Assembly (NCBI GenBank): GCA_945869715.1
Contig: CAMBPP010000007.1
Coordinates: 1 to 26,866, forward strand
From: Bifidobacterium breve
GTDB taxonomy: Bacteria; Actinomycetota; Acidimicrobiia; Acidimicrobiales; Ilumatobacteraceae
Reading direction: 5' to 3'
Length of the DNA: 26,866 bases
Below are positions 13,696-22,363 of the stretch, piece by piece. A program made the translations under genes and the position numbers. Numbering within the stretch: the first letter of the stretch is position 1; each line of letters starts with the position of its first letter. The notes beneath the pieces were generated by a model that was not told the origin of the DNA, did not search any database, and saw nothing but the letters and a program-made list of their open reading frames with translations.

Positions 13696-16184
13696 TTTGG
13701 GAATTTTGCGCAGAGGTACGTTTCTAGTTTCTCACTGTCTGACGTGTTTCCTGCGTCAATTGCCAATGCCTCACCTTGCGCGAAGCCCAGTAAACGAATT
13801 TCGCTACGCAAATGAATACCAGCGTGATGAAGCACCTTTTGCTGCACCACATTCATGAGTTTCACTACATCGGCGCTTGTGCCACCTTGGTCACTTTGAA
13901 TGAAGTTGGCATGTTTTTCACTCACACATGCTGTGCCAAGCCGGTAGCCACGTAATCCGGCTTCATCAATGAGCGCACCAGCTGAAATAGCACCGTCGTT
14001 AGGGTTAATGAACACCGAACCCGCATTTTGCCCACCAGGTTGATGATCGCGGCGCCACTTCACGATGTCAACAATTAATGCATCTCCACAGCCCGGATCA
14101 CTTTTCTCGAGCACAACTTTTGCCCATGTCACCACATGTTGGTTGCCTAGACCGGACCCACGAAACCGTAAACCAAGTTCGCTCGCTGGAACCCAACCAT
14201 GACAACCCGACGTTAACGAGATGACATAAGCCGAATGCAATGAAGCAGCGATATCTGCCCCGTGACCTCCAGCGTTCATCCGCACTGCCCCACCAACAGA
14301 GCCAGGCACACCCACTGCCCATTCAAAGCCTGCAATTCCTAGTGCGCTGAGTTGTCGTGCTGCCACCGGTAATGGCGTTGCACCTGCAAATAGAACACTG
14401 ACACGGTTCGGTTCTTGCAATGGCTCTTCTACAGCAATACTTTGTCCAAACTCACCAAGAGCAATACACAGACCTTGAAACCCCAAGTCGGAAACAAGCG
14501 TGTTACTTCCACGCCCCAACACAACCACGGGCATTTCGCGACGGCGCGAACAAATAGTGGCAACTGTTATGAGCTGGTCTTCAGAAAGCACTTCCACGAA
14601 CAACCGAGCTACCCCTCCTACTTTGTAGGTAGTACGCGCAGCTATTAGAAAGTTTTCATGCACTTCTAGTTGTGCGGCTGTGAGTTCTGCGGCACATTGC
14701 CTCAACAGACGTTCAGATGCAATTTCCGCGGGCAACGTTTCAATGTCGCCACAGCCGCTTGAAATACATACATCACCGTCACGCAATATGTTCGCTAAAT
14801 GCTGTGCTAAATCTGTGCGGCGAGGCACCCAGTCGACCTGCAAATGCGGATACGCAGCTTGCACTACATCTACTACCAACTTGCCCGTTACGCCCTCAAT
14901 AAAGGCAGTACCCGATGCATAGATATCGGTAATGACCACAACATCTGCTCCAGTAAAGGCGTGGGCGTATTCATGAGAAATGAGCGCCATTCGGTTGTAT
15001 CTGTTGGGTTGAAAAACGTAAATGAGTCTGTGGGACGTGGGTGCATGGGTACGGCCAGCAATCATTCCTTGAGCAGCACCTACTACTGCAGCAATTTCTG
15101 TAGGGAGATGGGCATAATCATCAATCAGCGTGATGCCATCTGTTTCGCTACGAATATCAAAACGCCGCGCAACACCCTGAAATTCGGCCAGCACTTGAGT
15201 AACTTCTTCTTGAGTAGCGCCAAATCGCAATGCAATGGCGAGTGCACCAAGCGCATTGAGCACATTATGCATACCTCGCGCCTTCAAGTTCACTGCAAAG
15301 TGACGTTGCCCTTGATACTTCTCCAGAATATTTTCGGCAATGTTCACAGAAAAGGTCATGCCACTCGCGGTGGCTTCAACATCTGAGGCAGCGATGCCAA
15401 TGTCTGCGTTCTTGCCAAGCACACCATATGTCAAGACTTCACGACCCTCAGCCTGCAAGAGGCTGCTGATCTTGCGCAACTCAGCGTCGTCTACACACAG
15501 GGCAATTGGGCCATCGACCCCTCGAGCAAAACGGGAAAAGCTATTGACAATATTTGCGAAGTTTCCAAAGTGATCAAGATGATCTGTATCGATATTAGTG
15601 ATGATCGCCCCGCGCAGTGGCAAGGCTTCGTGTGTGCCATCGCTTTCGTCAGCCTCTACCACGAAGAGTCCTGTTTGCGACCATGCACCATTTGTCTGCA
15701 AACCAGGGGCATCCCCTCCGACTACAAAACCACATTTGCCTTCAGCGCCACCCATCATCAACGCAACCAAAGTGGTAGTTGTCGTTTTCCCGTGCGTGCC
15801 TGCAACCCCAATAGATGTTCCTGAAGCACACACGGCTGCCAACATTTCAGCACGTGTCAAAGCAGGAATGCCCGCACGCCGAGCGGCAGCCATTTCGATG
15901 TTGTCGCTTGGCACGCCACTTGACGCGCACACCGCTTCACAACCAACAACAAGGTCTTCACTATGACCAATGGAAATATTGATGCCCAACTCTTTGAGTT
16001 GTACAATATTTTCACTGGGGCGAATGTCACTGCCAGACACGTGATGCCCCATTGCAACCAGCGAACGCGCAAGTGCACTCATACCAGGGCCACCTATTCC
16101 CACAACATGCAGACGTTGTGCAGTGCCTAAATCGAAGACAACTGCTTTTTTCGTATGTTCTGGGTTGCTGCGCGATGAGGACAT
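13692..16184 (-). CDS. murC-murB: Fused MurC-MurB: UDP-MurNAc:L-Ala ligase and UDP-GlcNAc-enolpyruvate reductase
   Basis: One uninterrupted 830-residue frame carries two peptidoglycan enzymes. Residues 1 to about 495 are MurC: VVGIGGPGMSALA (27-39), ATP loop GVAGTHGKTTTT (126-137), VVEADESDGTHEA, TNIDTDHLDHFG, ARGMHNVLNALGA and IDDYAHLPTEI. Residues about 505-800 are MurB, an FAD enzyme: TTYKVGGVARLFVEV, VLGRGSNTLVSD, GVPGSVGGAVRMNAGGHG, then NAGSVFINP with catalytic Ser723, and SEIRLLG with Glu795. In the pathway MurB acts just before MurC, so the fusion joins consecutive steps in reverse order. The short joint has no start codon with a ribosome site. A 27-residue C-terminal extension follows MurB. 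ATG 16184 lies 15 bp after murG. Confidence 0.96.
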   Translation of the reverse strand: MSSSRSNPEHTKKAVVFDLGTAQRLHVVGIGGPGMSALARSLVAMGHHVSGSDIRPSENIVQLKELGINISIGHSEDLVVGCEAVCASSGVPSDNIEMAAARRAGIPALTRAEMLAAVCASGTSIGVAGTHGKTTTTTLVALMMGGAEGKCGFVVGGDAPGLQTNGAWSQTGLFVVEADESDGTHEALPLRGAIITNIDTDHLDHFGNFANIVNSFSRFARGVDGPIALCVDDAELRKISSLLQAEGREVLTYGVLGKNADIGIAASDVEATASGMTFSVNIAENILEKYQGQRHFAVNLKARGMHNVLNALGALAIALRFGATQEEVTQVLAEFQGVARRFDIRSETDGITLIDDYAHLPTEIAAVVGAAQGMIAGRTHAPTSHRLIYVFQPNRYNRMALISHEYAHAFTGADVVVITDIYASGTAFIEGVTGKLVVDVVQAAYPHLQVDWVPRRTDLAQHLANILRDGDVCISSGCGDIETLPAEIASERLLRQCAAELTAAQLEVHENFLIAARTTYKVGGVARLFVEVLSEDQLITVATICSRRREMPVVVLGRGSNTLVSDLGFQGLCIALGEFGQSIAVEEPLQEPNRVSVLFAGATPLPVAARQLSALGIAGFEWAVGVPGSVGGAVRMNAGGHGADIAASLHSAYVISLTSGCHGWVPASELGLRFRGSGLGNQHVVTWAKVVLEKSDPGCGDALIVDIVKWRRDHQPGGQNAGSVFINPNDGAISAGALIDEAGLRGYRLGTACVSEKHANFIQSDQGGTSADVVKLMNVVQQKVLHHAGIHLRSEIRLLGFAQGEALAIDAGNTSDSEKLETYLCAKFPK

Positions 16185-16199
16185 AAAGAATCATTTGCC

Positions 16200-17330
16200 T
16201 TATTCAGATGCACGAGCGACGGTAGCAATGAGTGAGCCCAGTTCCGCCCGACGGTTTAATTCCCCTGCTAAATAGGCATTTTTACGCAGTTCTACGAGTT
16301 TTTCTGAATGCAGTACAAGGTCTGAAATTGCCTCTTCAGCTTTTTGAGCAGTGAAGTGTTCTTCTGTGATGAGCAGTGCTGCACCAACGTCTGAAAGCAA
16401 ACGGGCATTTTGATCTTGATGGTTCTCAGCCGCCCCTGCCCACGGAACCAAAATGCTTGCAACTCCCAACGTGGATATTTCGCCAATGGTGCTTGCCCCC
16501 GAGCGCGCGACTACAAGATCAGCTGCTTGATACACCTGCTGAATACGCGTTTCGTAACCCACCTGAATGTAATTTGGCGATGTCGTTGAGGCGCCATTCT
16601 CTCCGTATCGATTCCCCGCGATGTGGTACCAAAATACCGAACTCAACTTTTCGTTCTGCCGAAGCTCTTCGGTCACGCCGTTCAATAGTGCCGAGCCAAG
16701 CGAGCCTCCCATGACAACGACCACAAATCGGTGAAGCGGTATTCCGAGTGCCGAACGCGCAGCATTTTTCGTTGCGGCGTCGATTTGAGTTCGCCCGGCT
16801 TGACGAAGATGACGCCGAATGGGCGCCCCCACCAAAGTTGCCGTACTCAAAGGTGAATGTGGATGCGACTTCGTTACCAAGTGCGCATCGCGTGCCTGAC
16901 GTTTTGTAGCGAGCCCTGGTTGTGAGTCATACGAGACGACCACACGTTGAATTCCTAGCTTCTTCGCAGCTTGCATGGGCGCCAAACTGCCATATCCGCC
17001 AACCGAAACCACCACATTTGGCATCTTCTCTTTCATCAACTTCATTGATATACGGGTTGCCTTGCGCAGCAATAACAACATACGTACATTATGAAGAAAT
17101 GCTCTCGGTGAGAGTTGGTGTTTTGCACCAATGACGTTCAGCAGTGTGAAGGGATACCGCGTTTGCGAAAGAATGTTTTCATCAATGCCACGTTGTGTTC
17201 CGATGAAGTGAATGTTTTCGGGGTGGACCCCTTCATCTTCCAGCATTTCAGCAATTGCAACTGCAGGAAGAACATGGCCACTGGTGCCTCCTCCACAAAT
17301 AACAATACTCATCACGCTAGAAGAAATCAT
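16200..17330 (-). CDS. murG: Lipid II synthase MurG (GlcNAc transferase)
   Basis: MurG adds GlcNAc from UDP-GlcNAc to lipid I on the inner face of the membrane, making lipid II. The GT-B fold shows the glycine-rich loop ICGGGTSGHVLPA (residues 11-23), VVVSVGGYGSLAPMQAAK, VVVMGGSLGSALLN, and the C-terminal donor site ADLVVARSGASTIGEIS with LVPWAGAAENHQDQNA. ATG 17330 gives MISSSVMSIVICGGG, 7 bp after the ftsW stop; ATG 17312 gives MSIVICGGG and is as plausible from family alignments. Length 376 is typical. Confidence 0.97.
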   Translation of the reverse strand: MISSSVMSIVICGGGTSGHVLPAVAIAEMLEDEGVHPENIHFIGTQRGIDENILSQTRYPFTLLNVIGAKHQLSPRAFLHNVRMLLLLRKATRISMKLMKEKMPNVVVSVGGYGSLAPMQAAKKLGIQRVVVSYDSQPGLATKRQARDAHLVTKSHPHSPLSTATLVGAPIRRHLRQAGRTQIDAATKNAARSALGIPLHRFVVVVMGGSLGSALLNGVTEELRQNEKLSSVFWYHIAGNRYGENGASTTSPNYIQVGYETRIQQVYQAADLVVARSGASTIGEISTLGVASILVPWAGAAENHQDQNARLLSDVGAALLITEEHFTAQKAEEAISDLVLHSEKLVELRKNAYLAGELNRRAELGSLIATVARASE

Positions 17331-17337
17331 GCGCTTG

Positions 17338-18540
17338 TCACTTCATGTGGCGTGCGACGTTGAGCAATAAGCCCGTTGCGGCCATCGTTACCAGAAGCGA
17401 ACTACCACCGTACGAAATGAATGGAAGAGTAAGACCAGTAACAGGCATCGCCCCTGTTACGCCGCCAATATTGACAATTGCTTGCACCCCGAACCACGCA
17501 GTGACTCCACCTGCAATGAGCACTCCGAACACATCGCGTGCTCCAAGTGCTGCTTGAATGCCAAAGACGATGAAAAGGAAAAAGAGACCGATGACCGCAA
17601 CGGCTCCGATGAAACCAAGTTCTTCTGCAATAATGGCGAAAATAAAGTCGGTGTGGGCAAGTGGTACATAGCCCCACTTCCCTGCACCGTCGCCAACACC
17701 TACTCCGGTCATACGGCCATTAGCAATACTGATCATCGACTGATAAACCTGATATCCCCAGTGACCCTTATTACCCTCAGGGTCAAGAAACGCTGTAAAA
17801 CGTTGACGTCGATACGCTTCCATGTTGACGAAAAACCAAACGCTCAGGCCGCCAAAAAATCCTGCAACTGAGAGGAGGCTTATCGAGGTTCCAGCAACAA
17901 ATGCAATTGAGAGAACAATTGCCCCGAAAATAATGGCCGAACCAAGGTCTTTTTGTAGCAAGCACATGGCAGAAACAGAAACGAGCACAATAACAACTTT
18001 GAGAAGCCGCATCTTCAAATCGGTTTCACCTTTGCGATTCTTGCTTAAAATGCGCGCCACATAAATGAGAGTCGCAAGTTTCAGCAGCTCAGAAGGCTGA
18101 AAGCGCCATGCTCCCTCACCAATCCACGCCCGCGCCCCATTGACAGAATTACCAAGCCCTGGAACGAACGGCAAAAACATCGCCACAAAAGATGCAAAGA
18201 AAATAAGGGATGCAAACCTCTTGAGCATTTGGTATGGAAACGAATAGGCGCCCCACATTAAGACTGCTCCAATGCTAGCCCATGCAAGTTGCCGACAAAA
18301 GACAGCGAAGGCCGACCTACCGCTGTGCAACATGGTCACTGATGATGCCGAAAGTACCATGACAAGACCGAACATCACGAGCAACGCGCTCACTATGAGC
18401 AGACCATAAAAGGCAACCGTTGGTGCCTGTGTCGCCATTTGTCGTTTACCCGACACACCTGAGCGGTCGAGCGTTGCACGGCGGCGCTGTGCAACCGTTA
18501 AGAAACCTGCCTGCGAACGATCGGGAACAACTGTGCTCAT
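17338..18540 (-). CDS. ftsW: SEDS-family peptidoglycan polymerase FtsW
   Basis: FtsW polymerises lipid II glycan strands at the septum with FtsI as partner. The protein has a basic cytoplasmic tail (1-38) and about ten membrane helices. SEDS blocks are NGARAWIGEGAWRFQPSELL (134-153), LLQKDLGSAIIFG (194-206; most homologues have QPDLG or QPDFG), GNKGHWGYQVYQSMISI, HTDFIFAIIAEELGF (296-310) with Asp298 at the position thought catalytic in FtsW/RodA, and LPFISYGGSSLL. ATG 18540 overlaps the murD stop as ATGA. Placement between murD and murG is the standard dcw order and separates it from RodA. Confidence 0.97.
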   Translation of the reverse strand: MSTVVPDRSQAGFLTVAQRRRATLDRSGVSGKRQMATQAPTVAFYGLLIVSALLVMFGLVMVLSASSVTMLHSGRSAFAVFCRQLAWASIGAVLMWGAYSFPYQMLKRFASLIFFASFVAMFLPFVPGLGNSVNGARAWIGEGAWRFQPSELLKLATLIYVARILSKNRKGETDLKMRLLKVVIVLVSVSAMCLLQKDLGSAIIFGAIVLSIAFVAGTSISLLSVAGFFGGLSVWFFVNMEAYRRQRFTAFLDPEGNKGHWGYQVYQSMISIANGRMTGVGVGDGAGKWGYVPLAHTDFIFAIIAEELGFIGAVAVIGLFFLFIVFGIQAALGARDVFGVLIAGGVTAWFGVQAIVNIGGVTGAMPVTGLTLPFISYGGSSLLVTMAATGLLLNVARHMK

Positions 18541-19880
18541 GTCAACTCATCTCCAACATAGACCCTGACACGTGCTGAAAAGTCGCATCCACGCTCTTCG
18601 TAATTCTTGTACCAATCGAAACTCGTGCATGCAGGCGACAACAGCACCACTTCATTGGCGCTGACCTGAGAGCCAGCAATTTCAATTGCCTCTTGCATGC
18701 TCGTGGCAATTGCCGTTGGGCAAAGACCCGCGAAGGCTGCTGCTATTTCTTGAGCACTTTCTCCGATGCACACCACTGCTTTGACATGCTCATGCTCGAG
18801 GGCGAGTTCCGACAGGTTCAAACCTTTATTGCGGCCACCAGCAATCAGAACAATACGTGAAAAGGCACGTAATGCAGTTCGTGCCGCATGCGGAGAGGTC
18901 GCTTTTGAATCGTCAAACCAACGCACACCATTTTTTGATGCGATGAGTTCAATGCGATGGTGAGATGGTTCAAATTCTTGCAGTGCTTGAACAACACCTG
19001 CCCGAGTACCAACACCAGTTTCCAAACACATTGCAGCGGCAGCAAGTCCGTTTTGCACATCGTGAGGTAAAGATCGCTTCAACTTGTCTTGAGCAATAAG
19101 AAATCCCTGAGGCCCAACGAGTTCGTTCAGGCTTGCAAAATAACTACTTTCTGAGGTGTCGCCAAACGACACGAACCGCCCCACGCTCTTTTGCGCCACG
19201 GCACAAATGTCTTTGTGGGCGAACGGTGCCACCACAACGTCACCGGGTTGTACGTGTGCCCAAATTTTTGCTTTTGCAGCAACATAGGAAGCAAAGTCGT
19301 GGTGCCAGTCGAGGTGGTCGGGAGCAATATTGAGCCAGGTTGCCGCACTTGCGCGAAATGTACTGGTGAGCGCTAATCGAAAACTAGAGCACTCAACAAC
19401 GAATGCCTCTGCATCGCTGTCGAGGGCATCAATGAATGGCGTTTCTGTGTTTCCTACAGCAGCAACCCTCAAACCTGAGGCGCGAATCATTGCCGCAGCC
19501 ATGAGGGTCGTTGTTGTTTTACCATCGGTACCGGTGACCGCAATAATGGGACGTGGCCCGCCACTGCGCAATTGCTCCCAACGATACGACAATTCAATTT
19601 CTGACAACATTTCTTTTTGCGCATCAATCGAAATTGCAAACAACGGGTGGGTTTCAGGAACTCCCGGAGCAGGCATCACGCTGTCGACGTTTTTCACCAA
19701 AACTGCAAGTGCACCAAGATCGCCTGCGGGGAAAATTTCAGCACCCAGTTCTCGCCCGAGTTGTTCATGCTGAGGAGACAACTGATCGTCAGCAAGTACT
19801 ACTTCGTTGCCGCGAGCAACAAGGGCACGCGCAACAGAGGTTCCAGCAATTCCTAACCCGTAGACCAAGACCCTGCTCAT
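18537..19880 (-). CDS. murD: UDP-MurNAc-L-Ala:D-Glu ligase MurD
   Basis: MurD adds D-glutamate to UDP-MurNAc-L-Ala using ATP. It shows the N-terminal dinucleotide-like fold VYGLGIAGTSVARALVARG, PAPGVPETHPL, the ATP loop AVTGTDGKTTTTLMAAAMI (114-132), NIAPDHLDWH, the domain-3 block FEPSHHRIELI with VRWFDDSKATSPHAA, and the end VLLSPACTSFDWYKNYEERG. The ATP loop has Asp where most MurD have Asn (GTNGK). The ATG at 19880 overlaps the mraY stop as ATGA, and the stop overlaps ftsW as ATGA, so three genes are coupled. Length 447 is typical. Confidence 0.97.
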   Translation of the reverse strand: MSRVLVYGLGIAGTSVARALVARGNEVVLADDQLSPQHEQLGRELGAEIFPAGDLGALAVLVKNVDSVMPAPGVPETHPLFAISIDAQKEMLSEIELSYRWEQLRSGGPRPIIAVTGTDGKTTTTLMAAAMIRASGLRVAAVGNTETPFIDALDSDAEAFVVECSSFRLALTSTFRASAATWLNIAPDHLDWHHDFASYVAAKAKIWAHVQPGDVVVAPFAHKDICAVAQKSVGRFVSFGDTSESSYFASLNELVGPQGFLIAQDKLKRSLPHDVQNGLAAAAMCLETGVGTRAGVVQALQEFEPSHHRIELIASKNGVRWFDDSKATSPHAARTALRAFSRIVLIAGGRNKGLNLSELALEHEHVKAVVCIGESAQEIAAAFAGLCPTAIATSMQEAIEIAGSQVSANEVVLLSPACTSFDWYKNYEERGCDFSARVRVYVGDELT

Positions 19881-20923
19881 TGGCCAACTCCCCGTGTGAA
19901 GTCACCAATAAATACGGCTAGTGCTGTTGCAACACAGATTCCTTGGATGATCCAGAATCGAATGATTACTGTTGTCTCTGGCCAACCCACTAGTTCAAAA
20001 TGGTGGTGAATTGGTGACATCCGCAAAATGCGTCGTTTGCGCCCAGATGCTTTAAATACGCCCATCTGTACTGCGACCGACCCTGCCTCAAACACATTGA
20101 TACCGCAAATGAGCATTAAGAGAAGGTGCGTGTTCGTGGTGACCGCAAGCAGACCAAGGGCTGAGCCAATACCGAGTGCCCCAACATCCCCCATGAAAAT
20201 TTTTGCCGGCGCTGCGTTCCACCATAAAAAGCCACCGCACGCACCAGCAAAGGCCGCGGCAAGAACGGCTAAGTCGAGTGGATTCACTAGTCCGTATACC
20301 TCGGGGTTACGAAAGGCCCAGTAGGCAATAACTGTGTAGGCAAGAAATGACAACAGAGCAGAACCGCCAGCAAGACCATCGAGACCATCGGTCACATTGA
20401 CGGCATTAGTTGTACTCCACACCATGATGGCTGCCCAAATAACCCACAGTGGCCATGGAATGTCCCAACCCGGATACGAGCTACGCGTAATGGAGATAGT
20501 GCTGCTGACATTTGTTGCTGTGACTAGCCACCAGAGAAAAAGAACTGTGATACCAAAGGTGAGATAGCCCTTTTTTTTCCAAAAGATTCCGCGATTATGC
20601 GCTTTGCGGACCTTAATGAAGTCGTCGAGAAACCCCATGAAGGCCATGACAAAAATACAAGCCCACATGATGAGGGCTTGATTAGAAAACGCGAGGCCAT
20701 GACGCAGATGCGCAACAAACCAGCCAACGAACGCTGAAATAACAATTGCAGCACCACCCATTGTGGGAGTGCCCTGTTTGGCCATGTGGTGTGTTGGGCC
20801 AAGATCTTCTTTGCCCAAAATGGGTTGACCTCGACCAATGCGGCGAAAAAACCCAATGAGGTAACGAGTACCAAACAATGAGCCCATCATGGCGATGGCT
20901 CCACCGATAAAGACCGCAATCAT
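19877..20923 (-). CDS. mraY: Phospho-MurNAc-pentapeptide transferase MraY
   Basis: MraY transfers phospho-MurNAc-pentapeptide to undecaprenyl phosphate, making lipid I at the membrane. It has about ten hydrophobic helices and all family blocks: KQGTPTMGGAAIVIS (49-63), FLDDFIKVRKAHNRG (98-112) with the Asp-Asp pair, NAVNVTDGLDGLAGG (173-187), FMGDVGALGIGSALG and MSPIHHHFELVGWPE. The ATG at 20923 overlaps the murE stop as ATGA. Upstream, murF would normally stand between murE and mraY but is absent. The coding strand has an A8 run at 20571-20578 encoding part of FWKKKGY, a possible slippage site. Confidence 0.98.
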   Translation of the reverse strand: MIAVFIGGAIAMMGSLFGTRYLIGFFRRIGRGQPILGKEDLGPTHHMAKQGTPTMGGAAIVISAFVGWFVAHLRHGLAFSNQALIMWACIFVMAFMGFLDDFIKVRKAHNRGIFWKKKGYLTFGITVLFLWWLVTATNVSSTISITRSSYPGWDIPWPLWVIWAAIMVWSTTNAVNVTDGLDGLAGGSALLSFLAYTVIAYWAFRNPEVYGLVNPLDLAVLAAAFAGACGGFLWWNAAPAKIFMGDVGALGIGSALGLLAVTTNTHLLLMLICGINVFEAGSVAVQMGVFKASGRKRRILRMSPIHHHFELVGWPETTVIIRFWIIQGICVATALAVFIGDFTRGVGQ

Positions 20924-22359
20924 GAAATGACTGCCTCTTTTTGCGCAAAGGCCAACTCAAGTTCCTCAACATCGTTGAATGGCACGCTCGTGGTTCCAAT
21001 GAGCTGCGATGTTTCATGCCCCTTCCCCGCAACGATGACAACGTCTCCGCTTTGTGCAAGGTTCACCGCATGGGCAATAGCTTCACGACGGTTGGCAATT
21101 TCCACCGGTCTAGTTTTGCCCATTCCCGAGCAAATATCGGCGATGATGGCGACAGGGTCTTCAGAGCGCGAATTGTCACTCGTCACAACAACGATGTCGG
21201 CGATTTCACTTGCAACTCTTCCCATCTCTGGCCGCTTCTCTCGATCGCGGTCTCCACCACACCCAAACACCACAATGACGCGACCCTTACCCGCCGATAT
21301 TCGCGCAGATCGCAGTACGGCCTGCAACGAATCGGGAGTGTGTGCGAAATCGACAAATGCATCAACTCCGCTGTTGTTTGAAACTTTTTGAACACGTCCC
21401 GGAACTACCTGCAAGGCCGCTAGGCCTTCGACAATCGCCTCTAGCGACACGCCGTGCACCTCAGCAGCTGTTGCGGCAAGAAGAGCATTGCTCACGTTGA
21501 ACAGGCCCCCAAGTGGAAGGGCAATATTTCTGCCGCGCCAAGCGTAGGAACTGCGCGCCAAAGTGCTTTCAAGATTCTGAACCTCGTTGATTGACACACG
21601 GACTATGTCGCTGCCCACATAGCTACCTTCGAGAGATTCTGCCAACTTCATGCCCCATGTGTCATCAATATTGACAATCGCTATGCGTGTTGTTGCGGTG
21701 CTGAACAGTTCAGCTTTTGCCTCAAAATAGTTTTCCATTGTTCCGTGAAAATCGAGGTGATCATGCCCAAGATTTGTAAAAATTCCAGCGGCAAATTGCA
21801 CGCCCGCAACACGCTGCAACTGCAGCGCGTGAGAAGTTACCTCCATCACAACCGACTGCGCACCCTCATTAATTGCCCGTCGCATCTCGCGTTGTAAATC
21901 GGTTGCTTCGGGCGTGGTTCTCTCGCTGTTTAACGTGCCAAAAACGTGAGGTGACATACCTGCACAGCGCAATATTGAACTGAGCATCGCAGCGGTCGTT
22001 GTTTTTCCATTTGTACCCGTCACACCAAAGACAGGAACTTCTTGCGACGGACGCCCATGAACCACGTGTGCCGCAAACGCCATTGCCCTGCGGTCATCAA
22101 GAACCTTGAGAGAAGGCAATGGATATTCGGCGTCTTGGGTCACCAATAATGCACTAGCCCCACTCGCCGTCACTGCATCTACAAACTGATGGCCATCAGT
22201 TCTTGCTCCGGATATGCAACAAAAGAGACTGCCCGCGCGCACTTTTTGAGAGTCATGGTTTACATCGGCGATATGAACATCGGCAACATTGCCCACATCG
22301 GTGGCAAGTAAACCACGAGACGCCAGTTCTACTGCTACATCTTGTAGTGAAACATGCAT
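20920..22359 (-). CDS. murE: UDP-MurNAc-tripeptide ligase MurE
   Basis: MurE adds the third residue of the stem peptide. It shows HDSQKVRAGSLFCCISG, the ATP loop VFGVTGTNGKTTTAAML, MEVTSHALQLQRV, NLGHDHLDFHGTMENYFEAK with the lysine expected to be carbamylated, and GCGGDRDREKRPEMG. The specificity loop reads TSDNSRSEDP: Asp, Asn and Arg of the diaminopimelate motif DNPR are kept with Pro changed to Ser, so meso-diaminopimelate is the likely substrate (inference). I chose ATG 22359 (MHVSLQDVAVEL), 4 bp after ftsI. The frame is open to ATG 22392, which would add 11 unlikely residues and overlap ftsI. Neither start has a strong Shine-Dalgarno sequence. Confidence 0.95.
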   Translation of the reverse strand: MHVSLQDVAVELASRGLLATDVGNVADVHIADVNHDSQKVRAGSLFCCISGARTDGHQFVDAVTASGASALLVTQDAEYPLPSLKVLDDRRAMAFAAHVVHGRPSQEVPVFGVTGTNGKTTTAAMLSSILRCAGMSPHVFGTLNSERTTPEATDLQREMRRAINEGAQSVVMEVTSHALQLQRVAGVQFAAGIFTNLGHDHLDFHGTMENYFEAKAELFSTATTRIAIVNIDDTWGMKLAESLEGSYVGSDIVRVSINEVQNLESTLARSSYAWRGRNIALPLGGLFNVSNALLAATAAEVHGVSLEAIVEGLAALQVVPGRVQKVSNNSGVDAFVDFAHTPDSLQAVLRSARISAGKGRVIVVFGCGGDRDREKRPEMGRVASEIADIVVVTSDNSRSEDPVAIIADICSGMGKTRPVEIANRREAIAHAVNLAQSGDVVIVAGKGHETSQLIGTTSVPFNDVEELELAFAQKEAVIS

Positions 22360-22363
22360 TCGC

